Shown: positions 35,020 to 43,477 of the stretch, piece by piece
Numbering within the stretch: position 1 is the stretch's first letter
Layout: each line of letters opens with the position of its first letter
Assembly: GCA_905234495.1 (NCBI GenBank)
Contig: CAJOHE010000010.1
Coordinates: forward strand, 28,630-92,629
Direction of reading: 5' to 3'
From: an uncultured Eubacterium sp.
Lineage (GTDB): Bacteria > Bacillota > Clostridia > Oscillospirales > Acutalibacteraceae
Length of the DNA stretch: 64,000 nt
Translations under genes and position numbers: made by a program
The notes under the pieces: model-generated
Databases searched by the model: none
What the model was told of the DNA's origin: nothing
The model's input: only the letters and a program-made list of their open reading frames with translations

Positions 35020-36453
35020 ATGAAAACTAAAAAAGCGGCGCCTGAAAATCAGCACCCGAACAAAATAGGCATAAAGGAAGCCATGGGCTATATGCTCGGC
35101 GATTCGGGCAACCTCTTTGTGCTTACATACGTATCCTCATTCTTAAAGGTTTTCTATACGGACGTGCTCAAAATCGCAACGGATAAGGTTGCAACCCTCT
35201 TCCTTGTAACAAGGCTCTGGGATACTATCAACGACCCTATCTGGGGCGCGATAGTTGCAAAAAGACCGCCCCGTAAGGACGGCAAGTACAGACCGTATCT
35301 CAAATGGATTGCGATTCCCGTAGCGCTCGCGCAGCTCGTCTGCTTCTACGATATCACAAGGCACACCGACAAAATGTGGGTTATAATGCTTTTCGCATAC
35401 GTAACCTATATAACCTTCGGTATGATGTACACGGGAATCAACGTTCCCTTCGGCTCGCTCGCCTCGGTTATTACGGACGACCCGAACGGCAGAACCCTTC
35501 TCTCAACCTTCCGCTCAATCGGCGGCGGAATCGGCGGCGCGGCCCCGCTTCTTCTCGCACCATTCATCATCTACACAAAGCAGACCGACGCGGCGGGAAA
35601 TACCTACAACGTTGCAAGCAGCTCGGGTATGTTCAACTTTGCCCTTGCTATGGCGATATGCTCGATAGTGTTCTATTTCGCGTGCTATGCAACCACTAAG
35701 GAAAGAGTAAAATCCGACGCGAATCCAAAGCTCGATATAAAGAGCGCGTACGGCGGAATGCTCAAAAGCCGTCCGTTCATCGTGCTTGCCGTAACGGGCG
35801 TGCTCATCAGCGGTCAGCTTCAGTTTGCGTCGCTCAATCAGTACCTTTATAAAAACTATTTCTGCAACACAAATCTTTCGGTTCTCGGCTCAATCGCGCA
35901 GTATCTGCCGATGGCGCTTATGATTCCCGTAACGCCGGTTCTTGTAAGAAAATTCGGCAAAAAAGAGCTTGCGGGCTTCGGCTCAATGTTCTCGGCAATA
36001 GCGGCAATCGCGTGCTTCCTTCTCAAACCCAAGCCCGACCAGCCGTGGATATTTATGGTTGTGCTCTTCATAATCGGCTTCGGTTATTCGTTCGTTTCAA
36101 TAACGAACTGGGCAGTTGTTGCAGACGTTATCGACTATCAGTTTGTAAAGACGGGCGTTAAAAGCGAAAGCGCAATCTACGCGGTTTACACCCTTTGCAG
36201 AAAATTCGGTCAGACCATCGCCGACTACGGCGGACTTATGCTTCTCGGCAAGGTTGGCTACGACGTTGAGATTATGGCAAACGCAGGCTACGTCGAGGGC
36301 GTCAGCGAGGGAATACTCAAGGTTTGTACCCTCATCCCCGCGATAACCTATACGGCGATTTATCTGCTCTACCGCTTTGCGTATCCGCTCACCAAGGAAA
36401 AGCTCGAGCCGATTTACAAAGAGGTTCGCGAAGCCCACGAAAACGATGAATAA
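35020..36453 (+). CDS. GPH-family (MelB/XylP-like) sugar:cation symporter
   Basis: A 477-residue MFS-fold transporter with about 12 TM helices. Family marks are MGYMLGDSGNLFVLTYVSSF at the start, TRLWDTINDPIWG in loop 2-3 (the conserved Asp pair for cation coupling), GKYRPYLKW, and GVPFGS-like INVPFGSLASVITDD. It follows the dockerin protein by 7 nt, so the two are co-expressed and may process and import a common substrate. The sugar is unknown; glycosides such as melibiose, xylosides or glucuronides are typical for the family. Confidence 0.92.
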   Translation: MKTKKAAPENQHPNKIGIKEAMGYMLGDSGNLFVLTYVSSFLKVFYTDVLKIATDKVATLFLVTRLWDTINDPIWGAIVAKRPPRKDGKYRPYLKWIAIPVALAQLVCFYDITRHTDKMWVIMLFAYVTYITFGMMYTGINVPFGSLASVITDDPNGRTLLSTFRSIGGGIGGAAPLLLAPFIIYTKQTDAAGNTYNVASSSGMFNFALAMAICSIVFYFACYATTKERVKSDANPKLDIKSAYGGMLKSRPFIVLAVTGVLISGQLQFASLNQYLYKNYFCNTNLSVLGSIAQYLPMALMIPVTPVLVRKFGKKELAGFGSMFSAIAAIACFLLKPKPDQPWIFMVVLFIIGFGYSFVSITNWAVVADVIDYQFVKTGVKSESAIYAVYTLCRKFGQTIADYGGLMLLGKVGYDVEIMANAGYVEGVSEGILKVCTLIPAITYTAIYLLYRFAYPLTKEKLEPIYKEVREAHENDE

Positions 36454-36950
36454 AAATACAAGAAAGCCTAACAGGCTTAAAGGTTATGATTACTCATCAA
36501 GCAACGCATATTTCATTACCGTATGCACCTCGTATAAAAGATGCGTATTGTCTCGAATTGTGGGGCTGACGACCCCGGCAGCCCGAAGATATTGTTGTCG
36601 GAATATGGTGGATAATTGAAAACAATATTCGTAAAATGAATGAAATCTATTCAGATATTCTCGTGAATGATTACGTTATAATGCCAAATCATTTGCATAT
36701 TCTGATAACCGTTGACAATAAAAAAGATTTGCCAAGCGGGGCGCCGAGGTCGTCGCCCCCTACAAATACGGTTTCAAAATACGTTGCGGTATTAAAGAGG
36801 TTTACAAATAAGGAAATCGGAGAAAAAATTTGGCAACGTTCCTTTTACGACCACATAATAAGAAATGAAGAAGACTTTTATTATCACTTGCAATACATTG
36901 ATGAAAACCCGAAAAAATGGTTGATGGGTAAAGACAAATACTACACATAA
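36446..36950 (+). pseudogene. REP-associated tyrosine transposase (Y1_Tnp/IS200-like), frameshifted
   Basis: The reading frame starting at ATG 36446, overlapping the symporter stop by 8 nt, encodes the RAYT opening NRLKGYDYSSSNAYFITVCT and then runs into a stop at ~36618. The family continues in another frame from about 36590 (IVVGIWWIIENNIRKMNEIY) through the catalytic HUH-type motif YVIMPNHLHILIT to KWLMGKDKYYT. A single frameshift around 36560-36600 joins both parts. RAYTs mobilise REP palindromes. An internal stretch (36739-36761) carries a GGGGCG...CGCCCC palindrome of that type. The element is probably inactive. Confidence 0.85.
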
Positions 36951-36982
36951 AAAAGAGCCGAAATAATCGGCTCTTTTTTTAA
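36950..36982. terminator. Bidirectional terminator
   Basis: Stem AAGAGCCGA with TCGGCTCTT, loop of about 5 nt, with an A run to the left and TTTTTTT to the right, between the transposase remnant and the convergent GDPD gene. Confidence 0.9.
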
Positions 36983-36992
36983 TTTCTTTGTC

Positions 36993-37856
36993 TTAATAAA
37001 GTATACTGTTTGTCGTGATGAATTTTGTGCCGGCGTTGTAAATCTTTTTGATTTTGTCGAGGTCGTCGACCGCCCACGTCGCCGTCGTGAGTCCCGCCTC
37101 GTGGCACTTGCGGATTCTCTCGCAGTCGTTTTCGAGGTTTCTCTCGTCGTTGCCGTCGTAGCTGATGCCGCAGTTTTCAACGCTGAGTGCCTGAGCAATC
37201 TGCTTGTCCTTGATGTCATAGACGAGATAGAACAAATCATTGTCGCAAAGAGAACGCATCTTGACGCAGTCTTCAAAGTTAAACGCGATGTATGTAACGC
37301 CTATATTGTATTTGTCCGCCATTTCAACAAGCTCGTGGAAATGCCTTATCGTGTGGTTGTACTTAATCTCGACAACCGCGTGCATACCGTACTTTTCACA
37401 AACTGCAAAGAAATCTTCAAGCTTGCAGATTTTAAGCTCGGGATACTCGTCGATGTTGTGACCGGTTGAGTAGTTATACTTTAAAAGCTGCTCGTAGGTC
37501 ATAAGCTCGATGTAACCGCTCTTGTCCATCATACGGTAGGTGACGGGGTCGTGATGAAGAACCCACACGCCGTCTATAGTTCTGTATATATCGCACTCTG
37601 CGCCCCAGAAGCCCGCCTTGCCCGCTTCCTCATATGCGGGAAGGGTGTTTTCGGGTGCAACCGCCCTGAAGCCCCTGTGAGCTATCAGCCTGATGTCCTC
37701 GGGTTTTTCAATGTCCGTGTTTGAAAGACGGTCAACCTTGTAGGGGGTGAGCTTGCAGTAATCCTTGTACCACTTTAACCACTCTATGCCTCTTTCAATT
37801 CCCATACCGACGCCGATTAATGCGGCTGTGCCGATAATTTTCTTAATCTTGCCCAT
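36993..37856 (-). CDS. Glycerophosphodiester phosphodiesterase
   Basis: A 287-residue GDPD TIM-barrel enzyme that splits glycerophosphodiesters to glycerol-3-phosphate and an alcohol. LIAHRGFRAVAPENTLPA holds the HRG and Glu catalytic residues. CDIYRTIDGVWVLHHDP gives the metal ligand and second catalytic His. VVEIKYN and the closing ATWAVDD fit the family. A weak N-terminal hydrophobic stretch (~8-18, TAALIGVGMG) could be a membrane anchor. It has its own promoter. The divergent neighbour encodes a PI-PLC-X protein, another phosphodiester-cleaving enzyme. Confidence 0.92.
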   Translation of the reverse strand: MGKIKKIIGTAALIGVGMGIERGIEWLKWYKDYCKLTPYKVDRLSNTDIEKPEDIRLIAHRGFRAVAPENTLPAYEEAGKAGFWGAECDIYRTIDGVWVLHHDPVTYRMMDKSGYIELMTYEQLLKYNYSTGHNIDEYPELKICKLEDFFAVCEKYGMHAVVEIKYNHTIRHFHELVEMADKYNIGVTYIAFNFEDCVKMRSLCDNDLFYLVYDIKDKQIAQALSVENCGISYDGNDERNLENDCERIRKCHEAGLTTATWAVDDLDKIKKIYNAGTKFITTNSILY

Positions 37857-37885
37857 AGAATACCTCCGTATAATTTATCCTAATA

Positions 37886-37914
37886 ATTATACCACTAAAC
37901 CGAAACTAATTCAA
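37886..37914 (-). promoter_or_regulatory. Promoter of the GDPD gene
   Basis: Minus strand TTGAAT (37914-37909), 17-bp spacer, TATAAT (37891-37886), about 30 nt before ATG 37856. On the plus strand TTGAAT and TTGACA motifs near 37940-37955 with TAAAAT/TATTTG -10 candidates probably serve the PLC gene. Confidence 0.65.
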
Positions 37915-38005
37915 GAGTGACAATGCTTTGATTTAATATTGAATATTGACAAAGTTTATGATAAAATATATTTGTAAAAGTTTATTTATTTATGAGGGTG
38001 AGAAT

Positions 38006-41000
38006 ATGACGAAAAAACTCACATCGGTTATACTTGCGCTTATTATGACTGTATCGGTGCTTTTGCCGGTGCAGGGCTTCGCCGCGTCAAATTATGAAAC
38101 CGCAACAGCCCTGCCGAATATCGCAACCGACAGCTGGATGAGAGCGATAAGAGGCGAGACCAAGCTCACCGAAATCACCATCCCCGGAACCCACGATTCC
38201 TGCGCGAGAAAGTTTAATAACGACTGGCTCGTTTCAAGCACGGCGAAATGCCAGAGCCTCAACATCACCGAGCAGCTCAACGCGGGCGTGCGTTTCCTCG
38301 ACATCCGCTGCGAGGTCGATTCCTCAACCTATTCGATAAAAACCGTTCACGGCTCAGCCGACTGCTGGAACGACAACGATTACTACTATCTTGACTACGT
38401 TTTTCAGGATATCTACAACTGGCTTGACAACCATCAGAGCGAGACCGTTCTCGTCTCAATCAAGGAAGACGACGGCAACGCGGGCGCGGCTGTGTTCACC
38501 TCAGCCGTATATGAGTATATCCACGGCTACGGTCAGGGCAAGTATTTCTACGGCTCGGGCTATAATTACAACGACTACTGGTACCTCGGCAAGAGCGTTC
38601 CCACGCTCGACAGCGTTCGCGGAAAATGCGTTCTTATGAACCGCTTCGACCAGATTATCGCAACCTCGGGTTCAACCGCAAGCGAGGAAGAATCGGGACA
38701 GAAGGTTAAATGGGGCGACTATTCCGACACCTCATATTCAACCCCCGTATATGCAAACGTGACAAACACAAATACGGGCTGCGGCACCTTCCACGTTCAG
38801 GACCATTACAAGTGGAGCACGAGCAGTAAGATTTCGGCAACTCAGGAAATGCTTTCGCTCGGTCACTACAGAGGCGAGTACTATATCAATTTCTCGTCAA
38901 CGGTTTCCGACTCGACTATCCCGAACCCCTCAAACCTTGCAAGCACGGTAAACGCCGCTTATCCGAACTTTACCTACACCAAGAACAAGCCCTCGGGCAT
39001 CTTTGCCATGGACTTTGCAACGAGCGACCTCTGCCGTTATATCATCAATAACAACGAGGGCGTTTCAACAATAGTAACGGGCACCGACGGCAATATTTCA
39101 TACACCCTCAACCGCCTTACGGGAACTCTCACCCTGACGGGCAACGGCGCTATGAACAACTACGGCTTCTCAAATTCGAGCGGCGTTGACGGCTACGGCT
39201 CAAACGCACCGTGGGGCGACCAGCCGACCAACTCGCTCTTCGACGGTCAGTACAACACCGACCTTGTCACAAGCATTGTCATAGGCGAGGGCATCACCAC
39301 AATCGGAAGCTACGCCTTCTACGGCTATGACCATGTCACAAGCCTGACAATCCCGACAAGTGTAACCTCAATGGGCGAGGGCGCGTTTGCAAGATGCTCG
39401 TCGCTTTCATCGATAAATATTCTCTCAACCGAGATGACCTCAATCGGCGAATACGCCTTCAAGGACTGCACGGGGCTCACGAGCTTCTACACGGTTTCAA
39501 CGGTTAATTCCATAGGTGCAAACGCCTTCCAAAACACGCCGAATCTCACAATGTACGGCGAGCAGGGAATTTATTCCCAGACCTATGCAAACAGCAAGTC
39601 AATCCCGTACGTCGTTATGGATAACGGAACGTATCTTGTCGGCGCAAAGGGTGCAAACACCGTTATGGAAGCGGCAAATCCCTTCGCAGGCAAGGACATC
39701 TCAAAGGGCTTCACAATCAGCTTCAAGCAGAACGCCCTTGAGGACAGAAACTGGAACAGCTCGCTGATTAATTTCTCAACGGGCAGAAACGACGACAACA
39801 GATATTTCATCATAATGTCAAACGGCACCATCCTCTTTAATGACGGCAACGGCGGTGCAGGCGGATGGAACAACTGCTATTTCGACATCAATTCAAGCTC
39901 TGCCGTAAACACCGTCGGTCAGGGCTGGAAGAAGATTGACATTACGGTTTATCCCGATTCAAACGGAAACCATATCCTCGATTATTATATCGACAACGCT
40001 CTTGCAAGGTCTTATAACCTCAGCTCAATCTGCGCCTCGGGCTATCCCTACGGCGTGAGCGGCAACAACGGCATATTCTCGTATCTTGCAAGCGGCGACG
40101 TTAATCTCTACTACGGCGCGTCCTTCTCGATTTATTCAACAATGGCGGGCACGGCGGAAACCTATCTTGACGACGTTGCATACTACAGCTTCGTCAACGC
40201 GCCCGACGGCTTATGCGAGCCTGCCTATTTCAACGACTTTACGGACGGCCTCGGCGGAACCGCCGTAACGGGCTCGCCCGACAACGGCAAGTACGTCATC
40301 CACGATACATCCGACAACAACGGCAGAACGGGCTCGGCGTCCTTCCCGTGGGGCAACAATGGCGGCGCGAGCGCAAACTACGTTTCAACAAACGAAAGCC
40401 CCTTCGCAAATCTCAGCACCTCAAACGGCTTCACGGTAAGCTTCTGGCAGAGAATTAACGGCAACTATTGGGCGGACAAGGAAAGCCTGACCTTTGCACA
40501 GGGCGGCACGGGCGAGTGCAAGTATTTTACAATCGGCACCGACGGCTATATCCGCTTCAATAACGGCAACGGCGGCAGTGATTCAAGCCTCTCATCGGCG
40601 GGGCTCTACTTCGACTACACCACCGCAAATCCGGATATTGTAAAGCAGCAGTGGCAGTATGTCACCGTTGAAATTCTCAACGACTATCAGTTCAGACTTT
40701 ACCTCAACGGTCAGTATCAGCAGACCGTGACAGTAACGGGAACCTCGCAGTACCAGTCGACGGGCGGTCTGATGAATTTCCTTGCAAGCAGCAGCACAAA
40801 GCTCTATCTCGGCTCATTCACGCCTTACTGGGGCACCTGCTCGCTCTCGCTTGATAATGTCGCGTGCTTCGACCACGCGCTCACCGACGCAGAGGTAAAC
40901 ACCCTTTATAAAACAGAAAAAAATCTGCTCGCATCAGAATATGCGAACAGCTTTACAAACGATATACCTTCTGTCCGCGCAGGCTCCTGCGCGTGGATGA

Positions 41001-42325
41001 ACGGCTATGACGGAAAGTTCGGCGTGCTCTATATCCCGCAGGGAAGCGAGTACAACGACATCACGCTAACCTCGGGCGGTCAGCAGATTAGCGACAACAC
41101 GACGCTTCAGGGCGGCAGCACCGTTACCGTAACCTATTCGGGAAGCGGAACGGTTGATGCGTGGTATGCAAGAAGCGGAGTAGGCGGAAACGTGATTGCA
41201 ACTCAGCAGGGCGGCACAAGCTACAGCTTCTCACTCACCGAAAACACCTACGTTTACTGTACGCTTAAAAACGCCCCCGTGTCCGACTATTCGGCATACG
41301 ACAGCGCGGTGCTCTATGCAAATACCTTCGACAGCGCCGACTATTCGGTGCAGTCATATCAGAATCTGACCGCAACCTTAAATCAGTATGCGAATTTAAA
41401 AAGCAGCAGCCCGACTCAGGTCGAGGTTGACCGCGCAACGTTCAGTATCCTGATTGCGATTTCAGACCTCGTTCCGTATCTCAGGCTTAACGTTGAGGCG
41501 AACGGCGGAACTGCAGCCGTAGCCGTAAACAACACGGCAGGAACGACGGGCGAAAGCACCGTTCTCTTCGGCGACAGCATAACGCTTACTGCAACGCCCG
41601 ACAGCGGCTACACCTTTATGGGCTGGTTTGAGCAGGATACAAAGCGCTTCTTCTCAACCGATTCAAGCTACACCTTTGTAATCACCTCAAACACAAATCT
41701 TCTCGCCGTATTCACGGCAAACGACAGCGCAACGCTCACTCTTACAGACGACAGCGGCTGGGTTGCAGACGTGATTACCAAGACCTGCACCGAGTGGCTT
41801 GCGGTATCAAATCTCGCCTCAGTCCTTCCCGACGTTCCTTATTCCTACGGCGCTTCAAGCGGCGCTTGGGCATACGATAACGCGGCGGTGCTTTCTCAGC
41901 TTCGCTCGGGTAATAACGTAACCGTCAGCGCGGAATACGTCAGGGCGATTGACCCGTCAAAGCTTCCCGAACAGCCCGTTGCAAATGCGGACGTTCCCGT
42001 AATCAATATGGCGTTTGACAGGGATGAAGGCAACGACGTCGGCGTATTCATTATGGCGTACGCGGTGCCCGAGGGCTGCACGGTTGAGTCAAAGGGAATG
42101 CTCGTTTCCTACGGCAGTATCGCCACCTTTGCACCGAACGGCACAACCCTGACGATTAATAACAAAATGCTCACGTCGAAGTTTGACACCGACGAGGATA
42201 TCTACATTCTCGACATTGAGCGCATCAGCGATTTCAACTTCGCCGTGAGGGGATATGTGACCTACTACGATTCATCGGGCAACCTCAAAACCGCATACTC
42301 AAATCAGATAAATGTTGTTAATTAA
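38006..42325 (+). CDS. Large secreted multidomain PI-PLC-X / LRR / LamG protein
   Basis: A 1439-residue secreted protein. Signal peptide 1-~26 (ending QGFA). At ~35-340 is a phosphatidylinositol-specific phospholipase C X domain, with catalytic His in EITIPGTHDSCA, FLDIRCEV and a second His in TVHGSAD. At ~360-520 are a β-region and BspA-type LRR_5 repeats (ITTIGSYAFYGYDHVTSLTI, MGEGAFARCSSL). Two LamG-like concanavalin domains follow (~545-740 and ~760-960), each with NGNGG and DDVAYYS/DNVACFD marks. An InlB/MucBP-like GYTFMGWF module and a final ~110-residue domain shared with the subtilase at 56.8 kb complete it. ATG 38006 has GAGGGTGAG upstream. No LPXTG or SLH anchor is visible. Lipid or GPI-anchor cleavage at host surfaces is inference. 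Confidence 0.88.
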   Translation: MTKKLTSVILALIMTVSVLLPVQGFAASNYETATALPNIATDSWMRAIRGETKLTEITIPGTHDSCARKFNNDWLVSSTAKCQSLNITEQLNAGVRFLDIRCEVDSSTYSIKTVHGSADCWNDNDYYYLDYVFQDIYNWLDNHQSETVLVSIKEDDGNAGAAVFTSAVYEYIHGYGQGKYFYGSGYNYNDYWYLGKSVPTLDSVRGKCVLMNRFDQIIATSGSTASEEESGQKVKWGDYSDTSYSTPVYANVTNTNTGCGTFHVQDHYKWSTSSKISATQEMLSLGHYRGEYYINFSSTVSDSTIPNPSNLASTVNAAYPNFTYTKNKPSGIFAMDFATSDLCRYIINNNEGVSTIVTGTDGNISYTLNRLTGTLTLTGNGAMNNYGFSNSSGVDGYGSNAPWGDQPTNSLFDGQYNTDLVTSIVIGEGITTIGSYAFYGYDHVTSLTIPTSVTSMGEGAFARCSSLSSINILSTEMTSIGEYAFKDCTGLTSFYTVSTVNSIGANAFQNTPNLTMYGEQGIYSQTYANSKSIPYVVMDNGTYLVGAKGANTVMEAANPFAGKDISKGFTISFKQNALEDRNWNSSLINFSTGRNDDNRYFIIMSNGTILFNDGNGGAGGWNNCYFDINSSSAVNTVGQGWKKIDITVYPDSNGNHILDYYIDNALARSYNLSSICASGYPYGVSGNNGIFSYLASGDVNLYYGASFSIYSTMAGTAETYLDDVAYYSFVNAPDGLCEPAYFNDFTDGLGGTAVTGSPDNGKYVIHDTSDNNGRTGSASFPWGNNGGASANYVSTNESPFANLSTSNGFTVSFWQRINGNYWADKESLTFAQGGTGECKYFTIGTDGYIRFNNGNGGSDSSLSSAGLYFDYTTANPDIVKQQWQYVTVEILNDYQFRLYLNGQYQQTVTVTGTSQYQSTGGLMNFLASSSTKLYLGSFTPYWGTCSLSLDNVACFDHALTDAEVNTLYKTEKNLLASEYANSFTNDIPSVRAGSCAWMNGYDGKFGVLYIPQGSEYNDITLTSGGQQISDNTTLQGGSTVTVTYSGSGTVDAWYARSGVGGNVIATQQGGTSYSFSLTENTYVYCTLKNAPVSDYSAYDSAVLYANTFDSADYSVQSYQNLTATLNQYANLKSSSPTQVEVDRATFSILIAISDLVPYLRLNVEANGGTAAVAVNNTAGTTGESTVLFGDSITLTATPDSGYTFMGWFEQDTKRFFSTDSSYTFVITSNTNLLAVFTANDSATLTLTDDSGWVADVITKTCTEWLAVSNLASVLPDVPYSYGASSGAWAYDNAAVLSQLRSGNNVTVSAEYVRAIDPSKLPEQPVANADVPVINMAFDRDEGNDVGVFIMAYAVPEGCTVESKGMLVSYGSIATFAPNGTTLTINNKMLTSKFDTDEDIYILDIERISDFNFAVRGYVTYYDSSGNLKTAYSNQINVVN

Positions 42326-42351
42326 ATACCGATAATCCCGCATTCCGAATT

Positions 42352-42385
42352 AAAAAAGGCGTTCACTCTTGTGAACGCCTTTTTC
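42352..42385. terminator. Bidirectional terminator
   Basis: Perfect stem AGGCGTTCAC with GTGAACGCCT around loop TCTT, with an A run on the left and a TTTTT run on the right, between the PLC gene and the convergent rubredoxin gene. Confidence 0.93.
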
Positions 42386-42387
42386 TG

Positions 42388-42522
42388 TTAGTCCTGTTTT
42401 TCAAAATTTTCTTTTCCTACACCGCAGAGAGGGCAGGTCCAGTCGTCCGGAAGTTCCTCAAACGGTACGTCGTGCTCTGCGTCGTCATAAACGTATCCGC
42501 AGATTGTGCAAACATATTTCAT
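42388..42522 (-). CDS. Short rubredoxin
   Basis: A 44-residue Fe(Cys)4 electron carrier. It starts [14 protein letters not shown] (first CxxC pair) and ends with [20 protein letters not shown] (second CxxC pair). Against the usual 52-54 residues, about 8 residues between YDD and FEELPDDW are missing, that is the DPxxGIxPGT loop, reduced here to AEHDVP. The start has a strong AAAGGAGGA site and its own promoter. Cytosolic; typical partners are NADH:rubredoxin oxidoreductase, rubrerythrin or flavodiiron proteins in oxygen defence, none of which are adjacent. Confidence 0.93.
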   Translation of the reverse strand: MKYVCTICGYVYDDAEHDVPFEELPDDWTCPLCGVGKENFEKQD

Positions 42523-42552
42523 ATTTGTTCCTCCTTTATATGTTCTACTTGT

Positions 42553-42581
42553 ATCATAGCAAATTTAACGGCGTTTGTCCA
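42553..42581 (-). promoter_or_regulatory. Promoter of the rubredoxin gene
   Basis: Minus strand TGGACA (42581-42576), 17-bp spacer, TATGAT (42558-42553), then AAAGGAGGA before ATG 42522. Confidence 0.7.
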
Positions 42582-42639
42582 TTCAATTCTTTTGTGTATT
42601 TTTAACAAAATAGCGCCCCATTTTTTTATATCGCCGCTC

Positions 42640-42668
42640 TTGAAAATGCAATTTTTCTAATGTAAAAT
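42640..42668 (+). promoter_or_regulatory. Promoter of the phosphoribosyltransferase gene
   Basis: TTGAAA (42640-42645), 17-bp spacer, TAAAAT (42663-42668), then AAAGGGG before ATG 42698. Confidence 0.7.
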
Positions 42669-42697
42669 TATATTATAAAGTTTTAAAGGGGATATTT

Positions 42698-43348
42698 ATG
42701 GAAAAAACAGTTTACACAGTAACCGCCAAAGACAATGAAAACGTGTTCATCCACGTTATGCAGGGGCATTTTGTAACGGGCTCGTCCCATCTTAATTACT
42801 ATGTCGGCGCGTCCGATATAAAGCATAATCACGATATTTCAAGTGAGGCGGCAAAAATTCTTGCAAGGTATTATCAGGAAAACAATATCGAGGTTGACAC
42901 GATTTTATGCCTTTACGAAACCCAGGTGCTCGGCGCATATCTTGCCCACGAGCTCTCGCAGCCGACAATGCTTCACCCCAATCCCAATAATCAAATCAAC
43001 GTTTTCGGTCCCGAGTACGACAACAACGGCAACATCATTTTCAGGGATAATCTCGTGAAGCGAATCAGAAACAGAAAGGTAGTTGTATTGATTTCGGCTA
43101 TCACAACGGGTAAAACAATTCAGCGCGCTATGGAAAGCGTTAACTACTATGGCGGTGCGGTTGTGGGAATAGCTTCCGTATTCTCAATGCTTCATAATAT
43201 CGACGACGTAAAGGTTACCACAATCTTCCATAAGAGCGACCTTCCCGGCTACGAATCATATCCGAGCTACGACTGCCCGTACTGCAAGGCAGGCCAGCCC
43301 ATCGAAGCCGTCGCAAATGCGTACGGCTACTCAATGCTTGATTTATAA
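42698..43348 (+). CDS. Orotate-phosphoribosyltransferase-like protein
   Basis: A 216-residue type I phosphoribosyltransferase. The PRPP-binding loop is degenerate: KVVVLISAITTGKTIQRAM, where the usual two acidic residues (VDD/VED) are replaced by ISA. That weakens the case for active transferase chemistry. An unusual C-terminal Cys pair CPYCKAGQP may bind metal. The gene is monocistronic with its own promoter. Orotate transferase, a purine-salvage enzyme or a regulatory PRT homologue are all possible. Confidence 0.7.
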   Translation: MEKTVYTVTAKDNENVFIHVMQGHFVTGSSHLNYYVGASDIKHNHDISSEAAKILARYYQENNIEVDTILCLYETQVLGAYLAHELSQPTMLHPNPNNQINVFGPEYDNNGNIIFRDNLVKRIRNRKVVVLISAITTGKTIQRAMESVNYYGGAVVGIASVFSMLHNIDDVKVTTIFHKSDLPGYESYPSYDCPYCKAGQPIEAVANAYGYSMLDL

Positions 43349-43386
43349 AGACTTCCGATAAGAGCGCATAACCGCGACGGATTAAT

Positions 43387-43414
43387 TCGGAATTCGGAAA
43401 GCGGAATTCGGAAT
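43387..43414. repeat. Dispersed AATTCGG repeat copy
   Basis: AATTCGGAAAGCGGAATT (43391-43408) inside a run of AATTCGG units. It is an exact inverted match to 6668-6685, and short related AATTCC pieces occur near 42345. The 43349-43477 interval contains only this repeat and the following palindrome, no gene. Confidence 0.7.
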
Positions 43415-43447
43415 TATATGTTACTCACTGCGCTCGGACAATAAGTA

Positions 43448-43468
43448 GGGGCGAACTCAGTTCGCCCG
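43448..43468. repeat. REP-like palindrome
   Basis: GGGCGAACT (43449-43457), one central C, then AGTTCGCCC (43459-43467). Perfect 9-bp arms preceded by TAGG. This type of GGGGCGA...TCGCCC palindrome is scattered in clostridial genomes and is plausibly a substrate of RAYT-type transposases, a broken copy of which lies at 36.4-36.95 kb. Confidence 0.65.
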
Positions 43469-43477
43469 CTTTGATTT

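Noticed and set aside
37940..37980. A definite promoter for the PLC gene
   Set aside because: Two overlapping -35/-10 combinations are equally possible and neither is close to consensus at both boxes.
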